64,000 nt of DNA, from NCBI GenBank assembly GCA_015059685.1, contig SUZW01000006.1:1-64000 (forward strand), written 5' to 3'. Below, piece after piece: positions 23,530 to 32,180 of this stretch. Numbering within the stretch: position 1 is the first letter of the stretch; each line of letters starts with the position of its first letter. The position numbers were made by a program, and so were the translations under genes. The notes beneath the pieces are model-generated. The model did no database searches, was not told the DNA's origin, and saw only the letters and a program-made list of their open reading frames with translations. Source of the DNA: Rikenellaceae bacterium. Lineage in GTDB: Bacteria > Bacteroidota > Bacteroidia > Bacteroidales > Rikenellaceae.

Positions 23530-26500
23530 ATGACTAAATTTGTACACCTACATACGCACACCCAATACTCCCTGCTCGATGGTCAAGCCTCGGTGGCTAA
23601 ACTCGTCGATAAAGCGGTTGGTGACGGTATGCCTGCGTTGGCTATCACCGACCATGGTAATATGTTCGCTATCAAGGAGTTTGTCGATTATGTGGGTAAG
23701 GTCAATAAGACGAAATCTTCACGAGAGAAGAGCCTCAAAAAGCTGCTCGACAAGATGCTCTCGTTGCAGGCCGAGCACGAAAATCTTGCGCCATATCTTG
23801 CGCAGCTTCGTGCCACGAAGGAGGCCGAGGAGAAGCGCATCAAGGCACTCAAGGAGCCTACCGAGGAGGAGCAGAAGGCTCTTTCGGACCTCGCTGCGCA
23901 GGTTGCCGACCTGGAGCAGATGGAGAAGGAGTTTGGCTTCGATGCTGTGAAGGCTCGTGAGATTATCGTAGGGTTGGAGCAAACCCCTGCCTTCAAGCCT
24001 ATCATCGGCTGTGAGGTCTATGTGGCTCGTCGTGGCGACTTGAGCCTAAAGACTGAAAAGGCGGATAGAAGCGGCTACCACCTTATTCTCCTTGCAAAGA
24101 ATTTCAAGGGCTACAAAAACCTGCTCAAAATCGTATCGAAGGCGTGGACAGAGGGTTTCTATGACCGCCCTCGAACAGACCGCCACGAGCTCGAAAAGTA
24201 TCATGAAGGTCTTATCTGCTGCTCGGCTTGCTTGGGTGGCGAGATACCGAAGCTCATTACCGAGGAGCGTTTGCAGGAGGCCGAGGAGTCGGTATTGTGG
24301 TACAAAAACCTCTTTGGCGAGGATTACTACCTCGAGTTGCAGCTGCATAAGGCGACCGTTGAGCGAGCTAACCACGAGGCGTACGAGATGCAGTGCAAGG
24401 TGAACGAGCGACTGGTGGAGTTCTCACGCAAGCACAATATCGGTCTGGTCTGCACCAACGATGTCCACTTCGTAAATGAGGAGGATGCCGAGGCGCACGA
24501 CCGCCTTATATGTTTGAGTACGGGCAAGGACCTTGACGACCCGAAACGAATGCTCTACTCGAAGCAGGAGTGGATGAAGACCACACGAGAGATGGAGCAG
24601 ATATTTGCCTCCTATCCCGAGGCTCTCGAGAACACGGTGGCCATAGCCGACAAGGTCGAGACCTACTCGATAAACCATGCGCCTATTATGCCTGTCTTCC
24701 CTATCCCTGCCGAGTTCGGCACGGAGGAGGAGTATCGCAGCCGCATCACCGAGCAGGAGCTCTTCGACGAGTTCACACGCAACGAGAATGGCGAGGTGGT
24801 GATGTCGCAGGAGGATGCCGAGGCGAAAATCGAGAAGCTCGGTGGCTACGACAAACTATACCGCATAAAGTTCGAGGCCGACTACCTCGTAGAGCTTACG
24901 ATGAAGGGTGCCGAGAAGCGTTACGGCTCACCTCTCTCGGAGGAGGTCGAGGAACGACTACGCTTCGAGCTCTACATCATGAAGACGATGGGTTTCCCGG
25001 GTTACTTCCTTATCGTGCAGGACTTTATCCGTGCTGCACGAGAGGAGTTGGGCGTGTGGGTAGGCCCGGGTCGTGGTTCGGCTGCAGGTTCGGCTGTGGC
25101 ATACTGCTTGGGCATCACGCAGATAGACCCTATCAAGTATGATCTGCTGTTCGAGCGTTTCTTGAACCCCGACCGTATCTCGTTGCCCGATATAGATATC
25201 GACTTCGACGATGAGGGTCGTGGTCGTGTGCTCGATTGGGTAACCAAGAAGTATGGTCAGGAGAAGGTTGCACATATTATCACTTACGGCACAATGGCCA
25301 CGAAGATGGCCTTGAAGGATGTTGCCCGAGTGCAGAAGCTGCCACTTGCGGAGTCGGACCGCTTGTGCAAGCTCGTTCCCGACCGTATTACCGACCCGAA
25401 GGATAGCAGCAAGCAGCTGAAGATAAACCTCAAAAACGCCATAAATGCCGTTCCGGAGTTACAGCAGGCAGAGAACTCTGACGACCCGATATTGCGTGAT
25501 ACGATAAAGTATGCACGACAGCTCGAGGGTAATGTGCGAGGTACGGGTGTTCACGCCTGTGGAACAATCATCTGCCGTGACGATATAACCGATTGGGTAC
25601 CTGTCTCGACTGCTACCGATAAGGAGACTGGCGAGAAGATGCTCGTAACACAATATGAGGGCTCGGTAATCGAGGATACGGGTCTTATCAAGATGGACTT
25701 CCTCGGTCTGAAGAACCTCTCGATAATGAAGGATGCGGTGGAGAATATCCGTCGTATCAAGGGGGTGGAGGTCGATATCGACAATATTCCGATAGATGAC
25801 AAAAAGACCTACGACCTCTACTGCGAGGGTCGCACACTCGGTACATTCCAGTTCGAGTCCGATGGTATGCAGAAGTATCTGCGTGACTTGAAGCCTACGG
25901 TGTTCGAGGATCTGATTGCGATGAATGCCCTCTATCGTCCCGGACCTATGGACTATATCCCCGACTTCATAGACCGCAAGCACGGCCGTAAGCCTATCGA
26001 GTACGATATCCCTGTTATGGAGAAGTACCTGAAGGATACATACGGTATCACGGTCTATCAGGAGCAGGTGATGTTGCTCTCACGACTTCTGGGTAACTTC
26101 ACCCGAGGTGAGGCCGACACCCTGCGTAAGGCTATGGGTAAGAAGATTTTGGCGAAGCTGATGGAGCTGAAGCCGAAGTTCTTGAAGGGCGGTGTAAGCA
26201 ATGGCCACGACAAGAAGATACTCGAAAAGATTTGGGAAGATTGGGAGAAGTTTGCCTCCTACGCCTTCAACAAGTCGCACGCAACCTGCTACTCGTGGGT
26301 GGCCTACCAAACGGCCTACCTCAAGGCCAACTATCCGTCGGAGTATATGGCGGCACTGCTGTCGGCCAACTTGAACAATATAGAGAAACTCGAGCTCTAT
26401 ATGAGCGAGTGTAAGCGTATGGGTATCAGAGTGTTGTCACCCGATATCAACGAGTCGCAGATACGCTTCTCGTCAAATGCCAATGGCGATATCCGCTTTG

Positions 26501-27504
26501 GCTTGGCAGCCATCAAAGGTGTTGGTGAGGGTGCCGTGAGCGCAATCATTGCCGAGCGAGAGAGGGGTGGAAACTACAAGAATATATACGACTTCTGCGA
26601 GCGTACGAACTATACGACAGTGAACCGCAAGTGCTTCGAAAATATCGCTATGGCGGGAGGCTTCGACAGCATTATCGACTTCTCGAGAGGTAAGTTTATG
26701 GCTCTTGATGAGCGTGAGGGTTTGTCGTTTGCCGAGGCGTTGATACGCTACGGCTCACGCATACAGTTCGAGCGTAGCAATGTGCAGCAGAGCCTGTTTG
26801 GTGGTGATAGCGGTGTGGCCGATATCAAGAAGCCGACACCTCCTGCGGGTGGCGATGCCATAGCCCTCGAGTTGCTCAACAAGGAGAAGGAGCTCATAGG
26901 TCTCTACCTATCGGCACATCCACTCGACGAGTATAAGGTGCTGCTCAACGCCAAAGGTGTATATCCGTTGAGCGCATTGAAGGAGCTGCAGAACTATCGA
27001 GGCAAGGAGATTGCAGTAGCAGGTGTTGTGACAGCGACAAATGAGTTCTACCTCAAGAATGGCACTCCCGCAGGCTCGATGACCGTGGCCGATTATGGCG
27101 GAGCGCACGAGTTTAGGTTCTTCCGTAAGGATTACGAGATGTTCCGCACACGAATGTTCAAGGACTACTTCCTGCTGTTGCAGGGGCGTGTGCAGCCTAT
27201 ACCATACCGCAACCCCGAGGAGTTGGAGTTCAAGGTTAGTGCGGTGACACAGCTCTCGGATGTGAGGGAGGCGTTGCAGGAGGTGCGTCTGCAGCTCCCT
27301 GTCGAGAAGCTGACGAGGGAGTTTATAGATGCCTTGCACAGCGTTGTGAAGCACTCGAAGGGGCGTGCGCACCTGCGACTTGTGCTGCGGGATGAGCAGA
27401 ACGATGTGACGCTTACGGCCTGCTCACGCAAGTATAAGGTTGCGCTGACAAAGGAGCTTGCGGACTTTATCGAGGAGCACGGGTTGCGATATGCGATGAA
27501 TTAA
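23530..27504 (+). CDS. dnaE: DNA polymerase III subunit alpha
   Basis: The replicative polymerase catalytic subunit. The PHP domain begins FVHLHTHTQYSLLDG (4-18), and the catalytic aspartates D554 and D556 lie in LPDIDIDFDDEGR. The thumb and fingers, tandem HhH, and a C-terminal OB fold (REIAVAGVV region) follow. The start at 23530 gives 1324 residues; an upstream TTG-initiated extension would be made of intergenic repeats. Residues 57-154 form a charged, coiled-coil-like insertion within the PHP domain between AIKEFVDYV and FKPIIGCEVYVA, longer than in typical DnaE. It stands alone, with trxA 42 bases downstream. Confidence 0.97.
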   Translation: MTKFVHLHTHTQYSLLDGQASVAKLVDKAVGDGMPALAITDHGNMFAIKEFVDYVGKVNKTKSSREKSLKKLLDKMLSLQAEHENLAPYLAQLRATKEAEEKRIKALKEPTEEEQKALSDLAAQVADLEQMEKEFGFDAVKAREIIVGLEQTPAFKPIIGCEVYVARRGDLSLKTEKADRSGYHLILLAKNFKGYKNLLKIVSKAWTEGFYDRPRTDRHELEKYHEGLICCSACLGGEIPKLITEERLQEAEESVLWYKNLFGEDYYLELQLHKATVERANHEAYEMQCKVNERLVEFSRKHNIGLVCTNDVHFVNEEDAEAHDRLICLSTGKDLDDPKRMLYSKQEWMKTTREMEQIFASYPEALENTVAIADKVETYSINHAPIMPVFPIPAEFGTEEEYRSRITEQELFDEFTRNENGEVVMSQEDAEAKIEKLGGYDKLYRIKFEADYLVELTMKGAEKRYGSPLSEEVEERLRFELYIMKTMGFPGYFLIVQDFIRAAREELGVWVGPGRGSAAGSAVAYCLGITQIDPIKYDLLFERFLNPDRISLPDIDIDFDDEGRGRVLDWVTKKYGQEKVAHIITYGTMATKMALKDVARVQKLPLAESDRLCKLVPDRITDPKDSSKQLKINLKNAINAVPELQQAENSDDPILRDTIKYARQLEGNVRGTGVHACGTIICRDDITDWVPVSTATDKETGEKMLVTQYEGSVIEDTGLIKMDFLGLKNLSIMKDAVENIRRIKGVEVDIDNIPIDDKKTYDLYCEGRTLGTFQFESDGMQKYLRDLKPTVFEDLIAMNALYRPGPMDYIPDFIDRKHGRKPIEYDIPVMEKYLKDTYGITVYQEQVMLLSRLLGNFTRGEADTLRKAMGKKILAKLMELKPKFLKGGVSNGHDKKILEKIWEDWEKFASYAFNKSHATCYSWVAYQTAYLKANYPSEYMAALLSANLNNIEKLELYMSECKRMGIRVLSPDINESQIRFSSNANGDIRFGLAAIKGVGEGAVSAIIAERERGGNYKNIYDFCERTNYTTVNRKCFENIAMAGGFDSIIDFSRGKFMALDEREGLSFAEALIRYGSRIQFERSNVQQSLFGGDSGVADIKKPTPPAGGDAIALELLNKEKELIGLYLSAHPLDEYKVLLNAKGVYPLSALKELQNYRGKEIAVAGVVTATNEFYLKNGTPAGSMTVADYGGAHEFRFFRKDYEMFRTRMFKDYFLLLQGRVQPIPYRNPEELEFKVSAVTQLSDVREALQEVRLQLPVEKLTREFIDALHSVVKHSKGRAHLRLVLRDEQNDVTLTACSRKYKVALTKELADFIEEHGLRYAMN

Positions 27505-27546
27505 ACCAGATAAACACAATACTAATTTCAAAAAACAAACAGAGTT

Positions 27547-27861
27547 ATGGCACTTAACATTACAAATGAGAACTATGAGGCGTTGCTCGCAGATAGCAAG
27601 CCGTTGGTTATTGACTTTTGGGCAGAGTGGTGCGGTCCTTGCCGTATGGTAGCCCCTATCGTTGAGGAGTTGGCAGAGGAGTATGCCGACAAGGTAAATA
27701 TCGGCAAGTGCGATGTCGATAGCTGCGACGATATCACTGCGCAGTATCGTGTTCGCAACATCCCTACAATCGTCTTCTTGAAGGGCGGAGAGGTTGTCGA
27801 TAAGCATGTCGGTGCAATCTCGAAGGCCGACCTGAAGGCAAAGATTGACGCCCTCTTGTAG
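27547..27861 (+). CDS. trxA: Thioredoxin
   Basis: This cytosolic disulfide reductant of 104 residues has the active site WCGPC (C29 and C32), the cis-Pro loop in RNIPTIVFLKGGE, and no signal peptide. It is the standard single-domain thioredoxin. A hairpin at 27890-27916 follows. Confidence 0.96.
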   Translation: MALNITNENYEALLADSKPLVIDFWAEWCGPCRMVAPIVEELAEEYADKVNIGKCDVDSCDDITAQYRVRNIPTIVFLKGGEVVDKHVGAISKADLKAKIDALL

Positions 27862-27889
27862 GGGTATCGTGGCTTAACCCACAAACAAC

Positions 27890-27916
27890 AGAGGCTATCC
27901 GAAAAGGATAGCCTCT
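27890..27916. terminator. Terminator between trxA and the 27939 gene
   Basis: AGAGGCTATCC-GAAAA-GGATAGCCTCT, an 11-bp perfect hairpin between convergent genes. The T tracts are weak. Confidence 0.65.
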
Positions 27917-27938
27917 ACTTGTTGCTGGCGGTGTCGAA

Positions 27939-28220
27939 TTAGTCGTGCAATGCGCTCAACTTCTCGAACAACTTGCCGTAGGCATCAACCATCTCCTGGT
28001 GGAAGGCTGCGTAGTACTTGCGTACCAACGAGGCGTTGTTTGGCTCAACAGGGTTGTTTGCCTTGTGGTACAACTCATTGCGAAGCTCTACGCCCTCCTG
28101 CATAATTGCGAAGATCTCCTTCTCCTTGTCGGGACGGAAGTAGATGGTCATATCGCAATCGAAAACCAACTCCTCCAGACGATAGTCAATCTCCTTCTTC
28201 AAATCTCTTAAATTTGCCAT
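27939..28220 (-). CDS. Conserved small helical protein, unknown function
   Basis: A 93-residue, mostly helical, soluble protein with no signal peptide (MANLRDLKKEIDYRLEELV at the start; a conserved-looking FHQEMVDAYGKLFEKL near the end). I recognise it only as a small conserved hypothetical type of Bacteroidetes. A full consensus promoter (28274-28304) supports it as a real single-gene unit. Confidence 0.75.
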   Translation of the reverse strand: MANLRDLKKEIDYRLEELVFDCDMTIYFRPDKEKEIFAIMQEGVELRNELYHKANNPVEPNNASLVRKYYAAFHQEMVDAYGKLFEKLSALHD

Positions 28221-28273
28221 AATCTTATCTTTTTATCTGTTCAACTAACTCAAATAATCGGTTTTTCAGAGGA

Positions 28274-28304
28274 CAAAGATAAGAATAATTGCAAAACGAG
28301 CAAA
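28274..28304 (-). promoter_or_regulatory. Promoter of the 27939 gene
   Basis: On the minus strand TTTG (28301-28304), a 19-base spacer and TATCTTTG (28274-28281) match the consensus closely. Confidence 0.7.
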
Positions 28305-28341
28305 GATTTTTCGATTTTTTTATCGTCTATAACACATTTTT

Positions 28342-29211
28342 CTACCAATATGTGCCATTTGTTCCGCTTTTGTCCATCTTTTTGCCGGCTTTGCGGACTT
28401 TTCGCTCCTGGCGACGCTCGCTCTTATCCTCTTTTGGTGTGGCGATGATGATGCCCATCTCCTCATCTACAACAACCACTTCGGGCTGTTTCGTCGCAGG
28501 TTCTGTTGTCGCAGGTGCTGGCGCAGGCTTGGCAGGCTCGGGCTGTGCAACGAGGGTTGTGCGTGTCACAATCTCATCCACGCCATAGTCGAACTCGATG
28601 TCAGCATAACGCATCGTCGGAAGGATGTGCGTAGCAAGGTAGCTCCACGCAGCCTTCATGGTGCGCAGCTTGGCCTCCTTCTCGCTCTCGTTGTGAGAGG
28701 TGCTCTGCAACACCGCCAAAACACTACTCTTGTCGGGTATTGCCGAGGCCTTCACCGCATCGACGCAGTCGCTCCACGCAAAGGTCTTGTGGGCGGTATC
28801 GACGCTCTGCTTCGGATGATAGGTGTTTACGGCATAGGTGTAGAGCGACTTGGCTCGGTTGGCTGCGAGGGTGTCGTTCTGCTTTGCCGTGCCATCGGGC
28901 GAGGCGTAGCCCACGATGTGTATTGCCGAGATGTGCATCGTCGAGTCGGTGCTGTGGTCCATAAACTCTTTGAGCTCACTGATTTGTTGCGGGTTGGTCG
29001 AGTAGGTCGGCACGATGTCGGAGCGATTTACAGCGTAGTGTACATCGAACTCGGCATGTTTGCCATCGTGAGGTACTCGGTAGCGAGTGGTCACGGTGTT
29101 GCCGTTGCGGGTCTGCGAAATCATCACGGCATTGGCTGCCGGAAGGTTACTTTGTGCCGTGGCACCTATGGCCACGCAGCACATTGCGAGTGTAAAAATT
29201 CTCCTTTTCAT
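28342..29211 (-). CDS. OmpA-like periplasmic/outer-membrane protein
   Basis: Start chosen at MKRRIFTLA (29211), where a signal peptide begins (cleavage near GATAQS), giving 289 residues; 15 further upstream codons are in frame but would spoil it. Residues about 70-140 contain an OmpA/MotB-like segment (HISAIHIVGYASPDG, then LAANRAKSLYTYAV), the type that binds peptidoglycan. A Pro/Ala-rich linker (about 225-245) leads to a basic C-terminus. It probably links the outer envelope to peptidoglycan. It lies downstream of rpoD on the same strand. Confidence 0.65.
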   Translation of the reverse strand: MKRRIFTLAMCCVAIGATAQSNLPAANAVMISQTRNGNTVTTRYRVPHDGKHAEFDVHYAVNRSDIVPTYSTNPQQISELKEFMDHSTDSTMHISAIHIVGYASPDGTAKQNDTLAANRAKSLYTYAVNTYHPKQSVDTAHKTFAWSDCVDAVKASAIPDKSSVLAVLQSTSHNESEKEAKLRTMKAAWSYLATHILPTMRYADIEFDYGVDEIVTRTTLVAQPEPAKPAPAPATTEPATKQPEVVVVDEEMGIIIATPKEDKSERRQERKVRKAGKKMDKSGTNGTYW

Positions 29212-29293
29212 AGCTTTTTTCTTTTGGTTTGTCATCCAAAAGAGTCCAATAACCAAGCCAAAAAAGCGACAATATGGTCAGAGTCCCCACCAA

Positions 29294-29355
29294 CCGCAAC
29301 ACCCGCAACACCCGCAACAAGCGCAACAAGCGCAACGGGTGTTGCGCTTGTTGCG
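29294..29355. repeat. 9-base CCGCAACAC array with a perfect 15-bp hairpin
   Basis: Units CCGCAACAC, CCGCAACAC, CCGCAACAA, GCGCAACAA run into an inverted repeat: CGCAACAAGCGCAAC (29322-29336), loop GGGT, GTTGCGCTTGTTGCG (29341-29355). It lies between rpoD and the OmpA-like gene. No T tract follows on either strand, so it is not an ordinary terminator. Confidence 0.8.
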
Positions 29356-29393
29356 TGTGTTCGGACACACTCAATATCTATGTCGGTTGAGAA

Positions 29394-30254
29394 CTATCCC
29401 AAGTAGGTCTTGAGCAGTGTGCTGCGTGACGAGTGGCGGAGGCGACGAATGGCCTTCTCCTTAATCTGACGCACACGCTCACGGGTGAGGTCGAACTTCT
29501 CGCCAATCTCCTCCAAGGTCATCTCCGAGCAACCTATGCCGAAGAAGTAGCGGATGATATCACGCTCACGCTCGGTGAGGGTCTCGAGAGCTCGCTCCAC
29601 CTCCGTAGCCAACGACTCGTTGATGAGGCCACGGTCGGCATTTGGTGAGTCGGGGTTTACCAAGACATCGAGCAGTGAGTTATCCTCGCCATCGGCAAAA
29701 GGTGCATCCACCGAGATGTGACGACCTGCAACACGCAGAGTGTCGGAGACCTTCTCACGAGGCAGCTCCAACTCCGCAGCCAGCTCCTCGGGCGAAGGGG
29801 TACGCTCGTGCTCCTGCTCGAAGCGGGCCACAGCCTTGTTTATCTTGTTGATGGAGCCCACCTGGTTAAGCGGAAGGCGCACAATACGGGACTGCTCGGC
29901 CAACGCCTGCAATATAGATTGGCGTATCCACCACACAGCGTAGGAGATGAACTTGAAGCCTCGGGTCTCGTCGAACTTCTCGGCCGCCTTAATCAGACCG
30001 AGGTTACCCTCGTTGATAAGGTCGGGGAGGCTCAAACCCTGATTTTGGTACTGCTTGGCTACCGACACCACGAAGCGAAGGTTTGCCTTGGTGAGCTTCT
30101 CCAACGCCTCTTGGTCGCCCTTGCGGATGCGTTGGGCGAGTTCTACCTCCTCCTCAACGGTGATAAGCTCTTCTTTACCAATCTCCTGCAAGTACTTGTC
30201 AAGCGAAGCACTCTCACGATTGGTGATGGATTTCGTAATCTTTAATTGACGCAT
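29394..30254 (-). CDS. rpoD: Primary sigma factor (RpoD/SigA type)
   Basis: This 286-residue sigma-70 lacks the long N-terminal region 1.1, as in the Bacteroidetes housekeeping sigma. Region 1.2 begins [10 protein letters not shown]; region 2 holds [27 protein letters not shown] and [15 protein letters not shown] (core binding and -7 recognition); region 4 ends with [19 protein letters not shown]. It would read the TAnnTTTG promoters seen throughout the window. It lies 57 bases after degP with a heptad array in its leader. Confidence 0.95.
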   Translation of the reverse strand: MRQLKITKSITNRESASLDKYLQEIGKEELITVEEEVELAQRIRKGDQEALEKLTKANLRFVVSVAKQYQNQGLSLPDLINEGNLGLIKAAEKFDETRGFKFISYAVWWIRQSILQALAEQSRIVRLPLNQVGSINKINKAVARFEQEHERTPSPEELAAELELPREKVSDTLRVAGRHISVDAPFADGEDNSLLDVLVNPDSPNADRGLINESLATEVERALETLTERERDIIRYFFGIGCSEMTLEEIGEKFDLTRERVRQIKEKAIRRLRHSSRSTLLKTYLG

Positions 30255-30273
30255 ATTTGTTTCTTCGTTTTGG

Positions 30274-30301
30274 CCATTAGCTATTAGCCATTGGCCATTA
30301 G
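30274..30301 (-). repeat. GCTAATN heptad array in the rpoD leader
   Basis: Four units (CCATTAG, CTATTAG, CCATTGG, CCATTAG on the plus strand) lie between degP and the rpoD start. Confidence 0.8.
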
Positions 30302-30311
30302 CTTTATAGCA

Positions 30312-31811
30312 TTATTCGTTAATAATCGTATAGCTTGCTGCTCGACCATCAGGATAGACTCCGTCTATCGACTGGATTTTGTCGGTCAGGCGACCAAGGT
30401 CTGCCACCGAGCGTACCGCCTTATCGTTGATGTGGGTGATGATAAAACCCTCACGCACACGGGCCTTCGCAAGCAAGCCCCCACTCTTTACCGACTGCAC
30501 CTGCACACCGCCTCGAATATCGAGTTTGCGGGCTGTGCGGTCGTCGATATCGGCAAAGCGACCACCCAAAACCTCGACTACATCGACATCGTTTTTGGTG
30601 AGCAACTCGGCTTTACCTGCTTTATTACGAAGAACAACCTCAAAATGTTTCACTTTGTCGCCTCTTTTTACCACTAAATTTACTCGGTCGTTAGGGCGAT
30701 GCTTGCCAATCTGCTCCGTGAGAACTGTTGGAGCCGATATTTTCACGCCATCTATCTCCACGATGACATCACCCTTGCGTAGTCCTGCCTCCGAGGCCGA
30801 GCCTCCCTCGACCACCGATGCGACATAGGCTCCGCCAACCTCGGTGATACCTGTATCCTTGCCGAGCTGGTCGATGAAGTCTTGGTCGATGTAGCGGAAC
30901 GACACACCGAGCAGTGCTCGCTGCACCACGCCATACTCTCGCAGGTCATTCACAACCTTACGCACGATGCTCTCGGGCACGGCAAACGAGTAGCCGATGT
31001 AGCTGCCTGTCGAGGACTTGATAACGGTGTTTATGCCCACCAACTCGCCACGAGTATTGACCAGAGCACCACCCGAGTTACCCGGATTTACCGCTGCATC
31101 GGTCTGGATAAAGGACTCGATACGGAACTCGTTAGGGATGACATCGAGCTGTCGTGCCTTGGCACTCACGATGCCTGCCGTGATTGTCGATTGCAGGTCG
31201 AATGGAGAGCCTATGGCCAACACCCACTCGCCAAGTCGGAGGTTGTCCGACGAGCCGAACTTCAAGATTGGAAGGTTCTCGGCCTCGACCTTGATGAGTG
31301 CAACATCGGTGGTAGGGTCCTTGCCGATGATTTTGGCATCGAAGACACGGCCGTCGTTGAGCTTCACACGCAACTTCGTGGCACCATCGACAACATGGTT
31401 GTTGGTGACGATGTAGCCATCGGTCGAGATTATCACACCCGAGCCACCCGAGCGATGCTCACGCTTCTGCGGTTGTCCGCCCTGCTGTGGCTGCTGCGGG
31501 AAGCCGAAGAACTCGAAGAATGGGTGGTAGGGTATCTGCTGCTGGCGCACCTCTACCTCCTGTATCGACTCGATATTCACCACCGCCTTGACTGCATTCT
31601 CGGCAGCAAAGGTGAGGTCGGGGTAGGATGCCACCTGCTCTGCCGAGGCGAAGTAACTCTTGGCTACGGGCGTGGTGTCACCCTCACGATTTACATATTC
31701 GATTGTTGTTGCGGTGTCGAGATTACGCACTACGGCATACGATGCAACACCTGCACCCACAAGTGCCGACACAAAGCATACGGCAATAAGTATAAAAGTG
31801 TTCTTTTTCAT
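30312..31811 (-). CDS. degP: Do-like periplasmic serine protease/chaperone (DegP/HtrA)
   Basis: An envelope quality-control protease of 499 residues with an N-terminal signal or anchor (about 5-27). The catalytic triad is H139 (TNNHVVDG), D169 (TTDVALIK) and S246 (NPGNSGGAL). A Gln-rich LA-loop region lies near 88-118. Two PDZ domains follow (about 275-370 and 400-495; the first contains GGAYVASVVEGGSASEAGLRKGD). All catalytic residues are present. It has a strong consensus promoter and is upstream of rpoD. Confidence 0.95.
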   Translation of the reverse strand: MKKNTFILIAVCFVSALVGAGVASYAVVRNLDTATTIEYVNREGDTTPVAKSYFASAEQVASYPDLTFAAENAVKAVVNIESIQEVEVRQQQIPYHPFFEFFGFPQQPQQGGQPQKREHRSGGSGVIISTDGYIVTNNHVVDGATKLRVKLNDGRVFDAKIIGKDPTTDVALIKVEAENLPILKFGSSDNLRLGEWVLAIGSPFDLQSTITAGIVSAKARQLDVIPNEFRIESFIQTDAAVNPGNSGGALVNTRGELVGINTVIKSSTGSYIGYSFAVPESIVRKVVNDLREYGVVQRALLGVSFRYIDQDFIDQLGKDTGITEVGGAYVASVVEGGSASEAGLRKGDVIVEIDGVKISAPTVLTEQIGKHRPNDRVNLVVKRGDKVKHFEVVLRNKAGKAELLTKNDVDVVEVLGGRFADIDDRTARKLDIRGGVQVQSVKSGGLLAKARVREGFIITHINDKAVRSVADLGRLTDKIQSIDGVYPDGRAASYTIINE

Positions 31812-31851
31812 AGTTTTTAATATTGTTTCGTCATTACAACGAATAACCCCA

Positions 31852-31883
31852 CAAATTTATTATAAATAGATTGAAAAATCAAA
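31852..31883 (-). promoter_or_regulatory. degP promoter
   Basis: Minus strand TTTG (31880-31883), a 20-base spacer and TAAATTTG (31852-31859), a full match to the consensus; leader of about 35 bases. Confidence 0.7.
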
Positions 31884-31910
31884 TTTGAGACGAGAGATGG
31901 CGCAATTTAA

Positions 31911-32075
31911 TAACGGCCAGTAAGGGCCAGTAAGGGCTATTAAGGGCAAGTAAGGGTATAGCGCCTTCTTTACTTTGCGCTGTGTTTTGGGGGCGCAAAT
32001 AGATAACGGCCAGTAAGGGCCAGTAAGGGCTATTAAGGGCAAGTAAGGGTATAGCGCCTTCTTTACTGGCCGTTA
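31911..32075. repeat. REP-like element, copies C and B in tandem
   Basis: Copy C (31911-31974) starts with TAACGGCCAGTAA, has the 46-base core and a truncated right end TTACT. Copy B (32004-32075) has both 13-base ends and an identical core. The locus is bounded by inverted flanks: GAGACGAGAGATGGCGCAA on the left and TTGCGCCAGCTCTCGTC on the right. It lies between divergently transcribed degP and ettA. Confidence 0.9.
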
Positions 32076-32090
32076 TCAGATTGCGCCAGC

Positions 32091-32141
32091 TCTCGTCTCT
32101 CGTCTTTAGTCTCTCGTCTAAATAATTGTCAATTCTCAATT
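32091..32141. repeat. TCTCGTC and AATTGTC heptad arrays upstream of ettA
   Basis: Four TCTCGTC-type units (32091-32118) then AATTGTC AATTCTC AATT (32124-32141), the same order as upstream of dnaE. Confidence 0.88.
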
Positions 32142-32157
32142 ATTTTTCCTATCTTTG
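32126..32157 (+). promoter_or_regulatory. ettA promoter, -33 inside a heptad array
   Basis: TTG (32126-32128), a 21-base spacer and TATCTTTG (32150-32157). The TTG is part of an AATTGTC unit. Confidence 0.7.
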
Positions 32158-32180
32158 CGCAAAATTATATATATTTAGGT

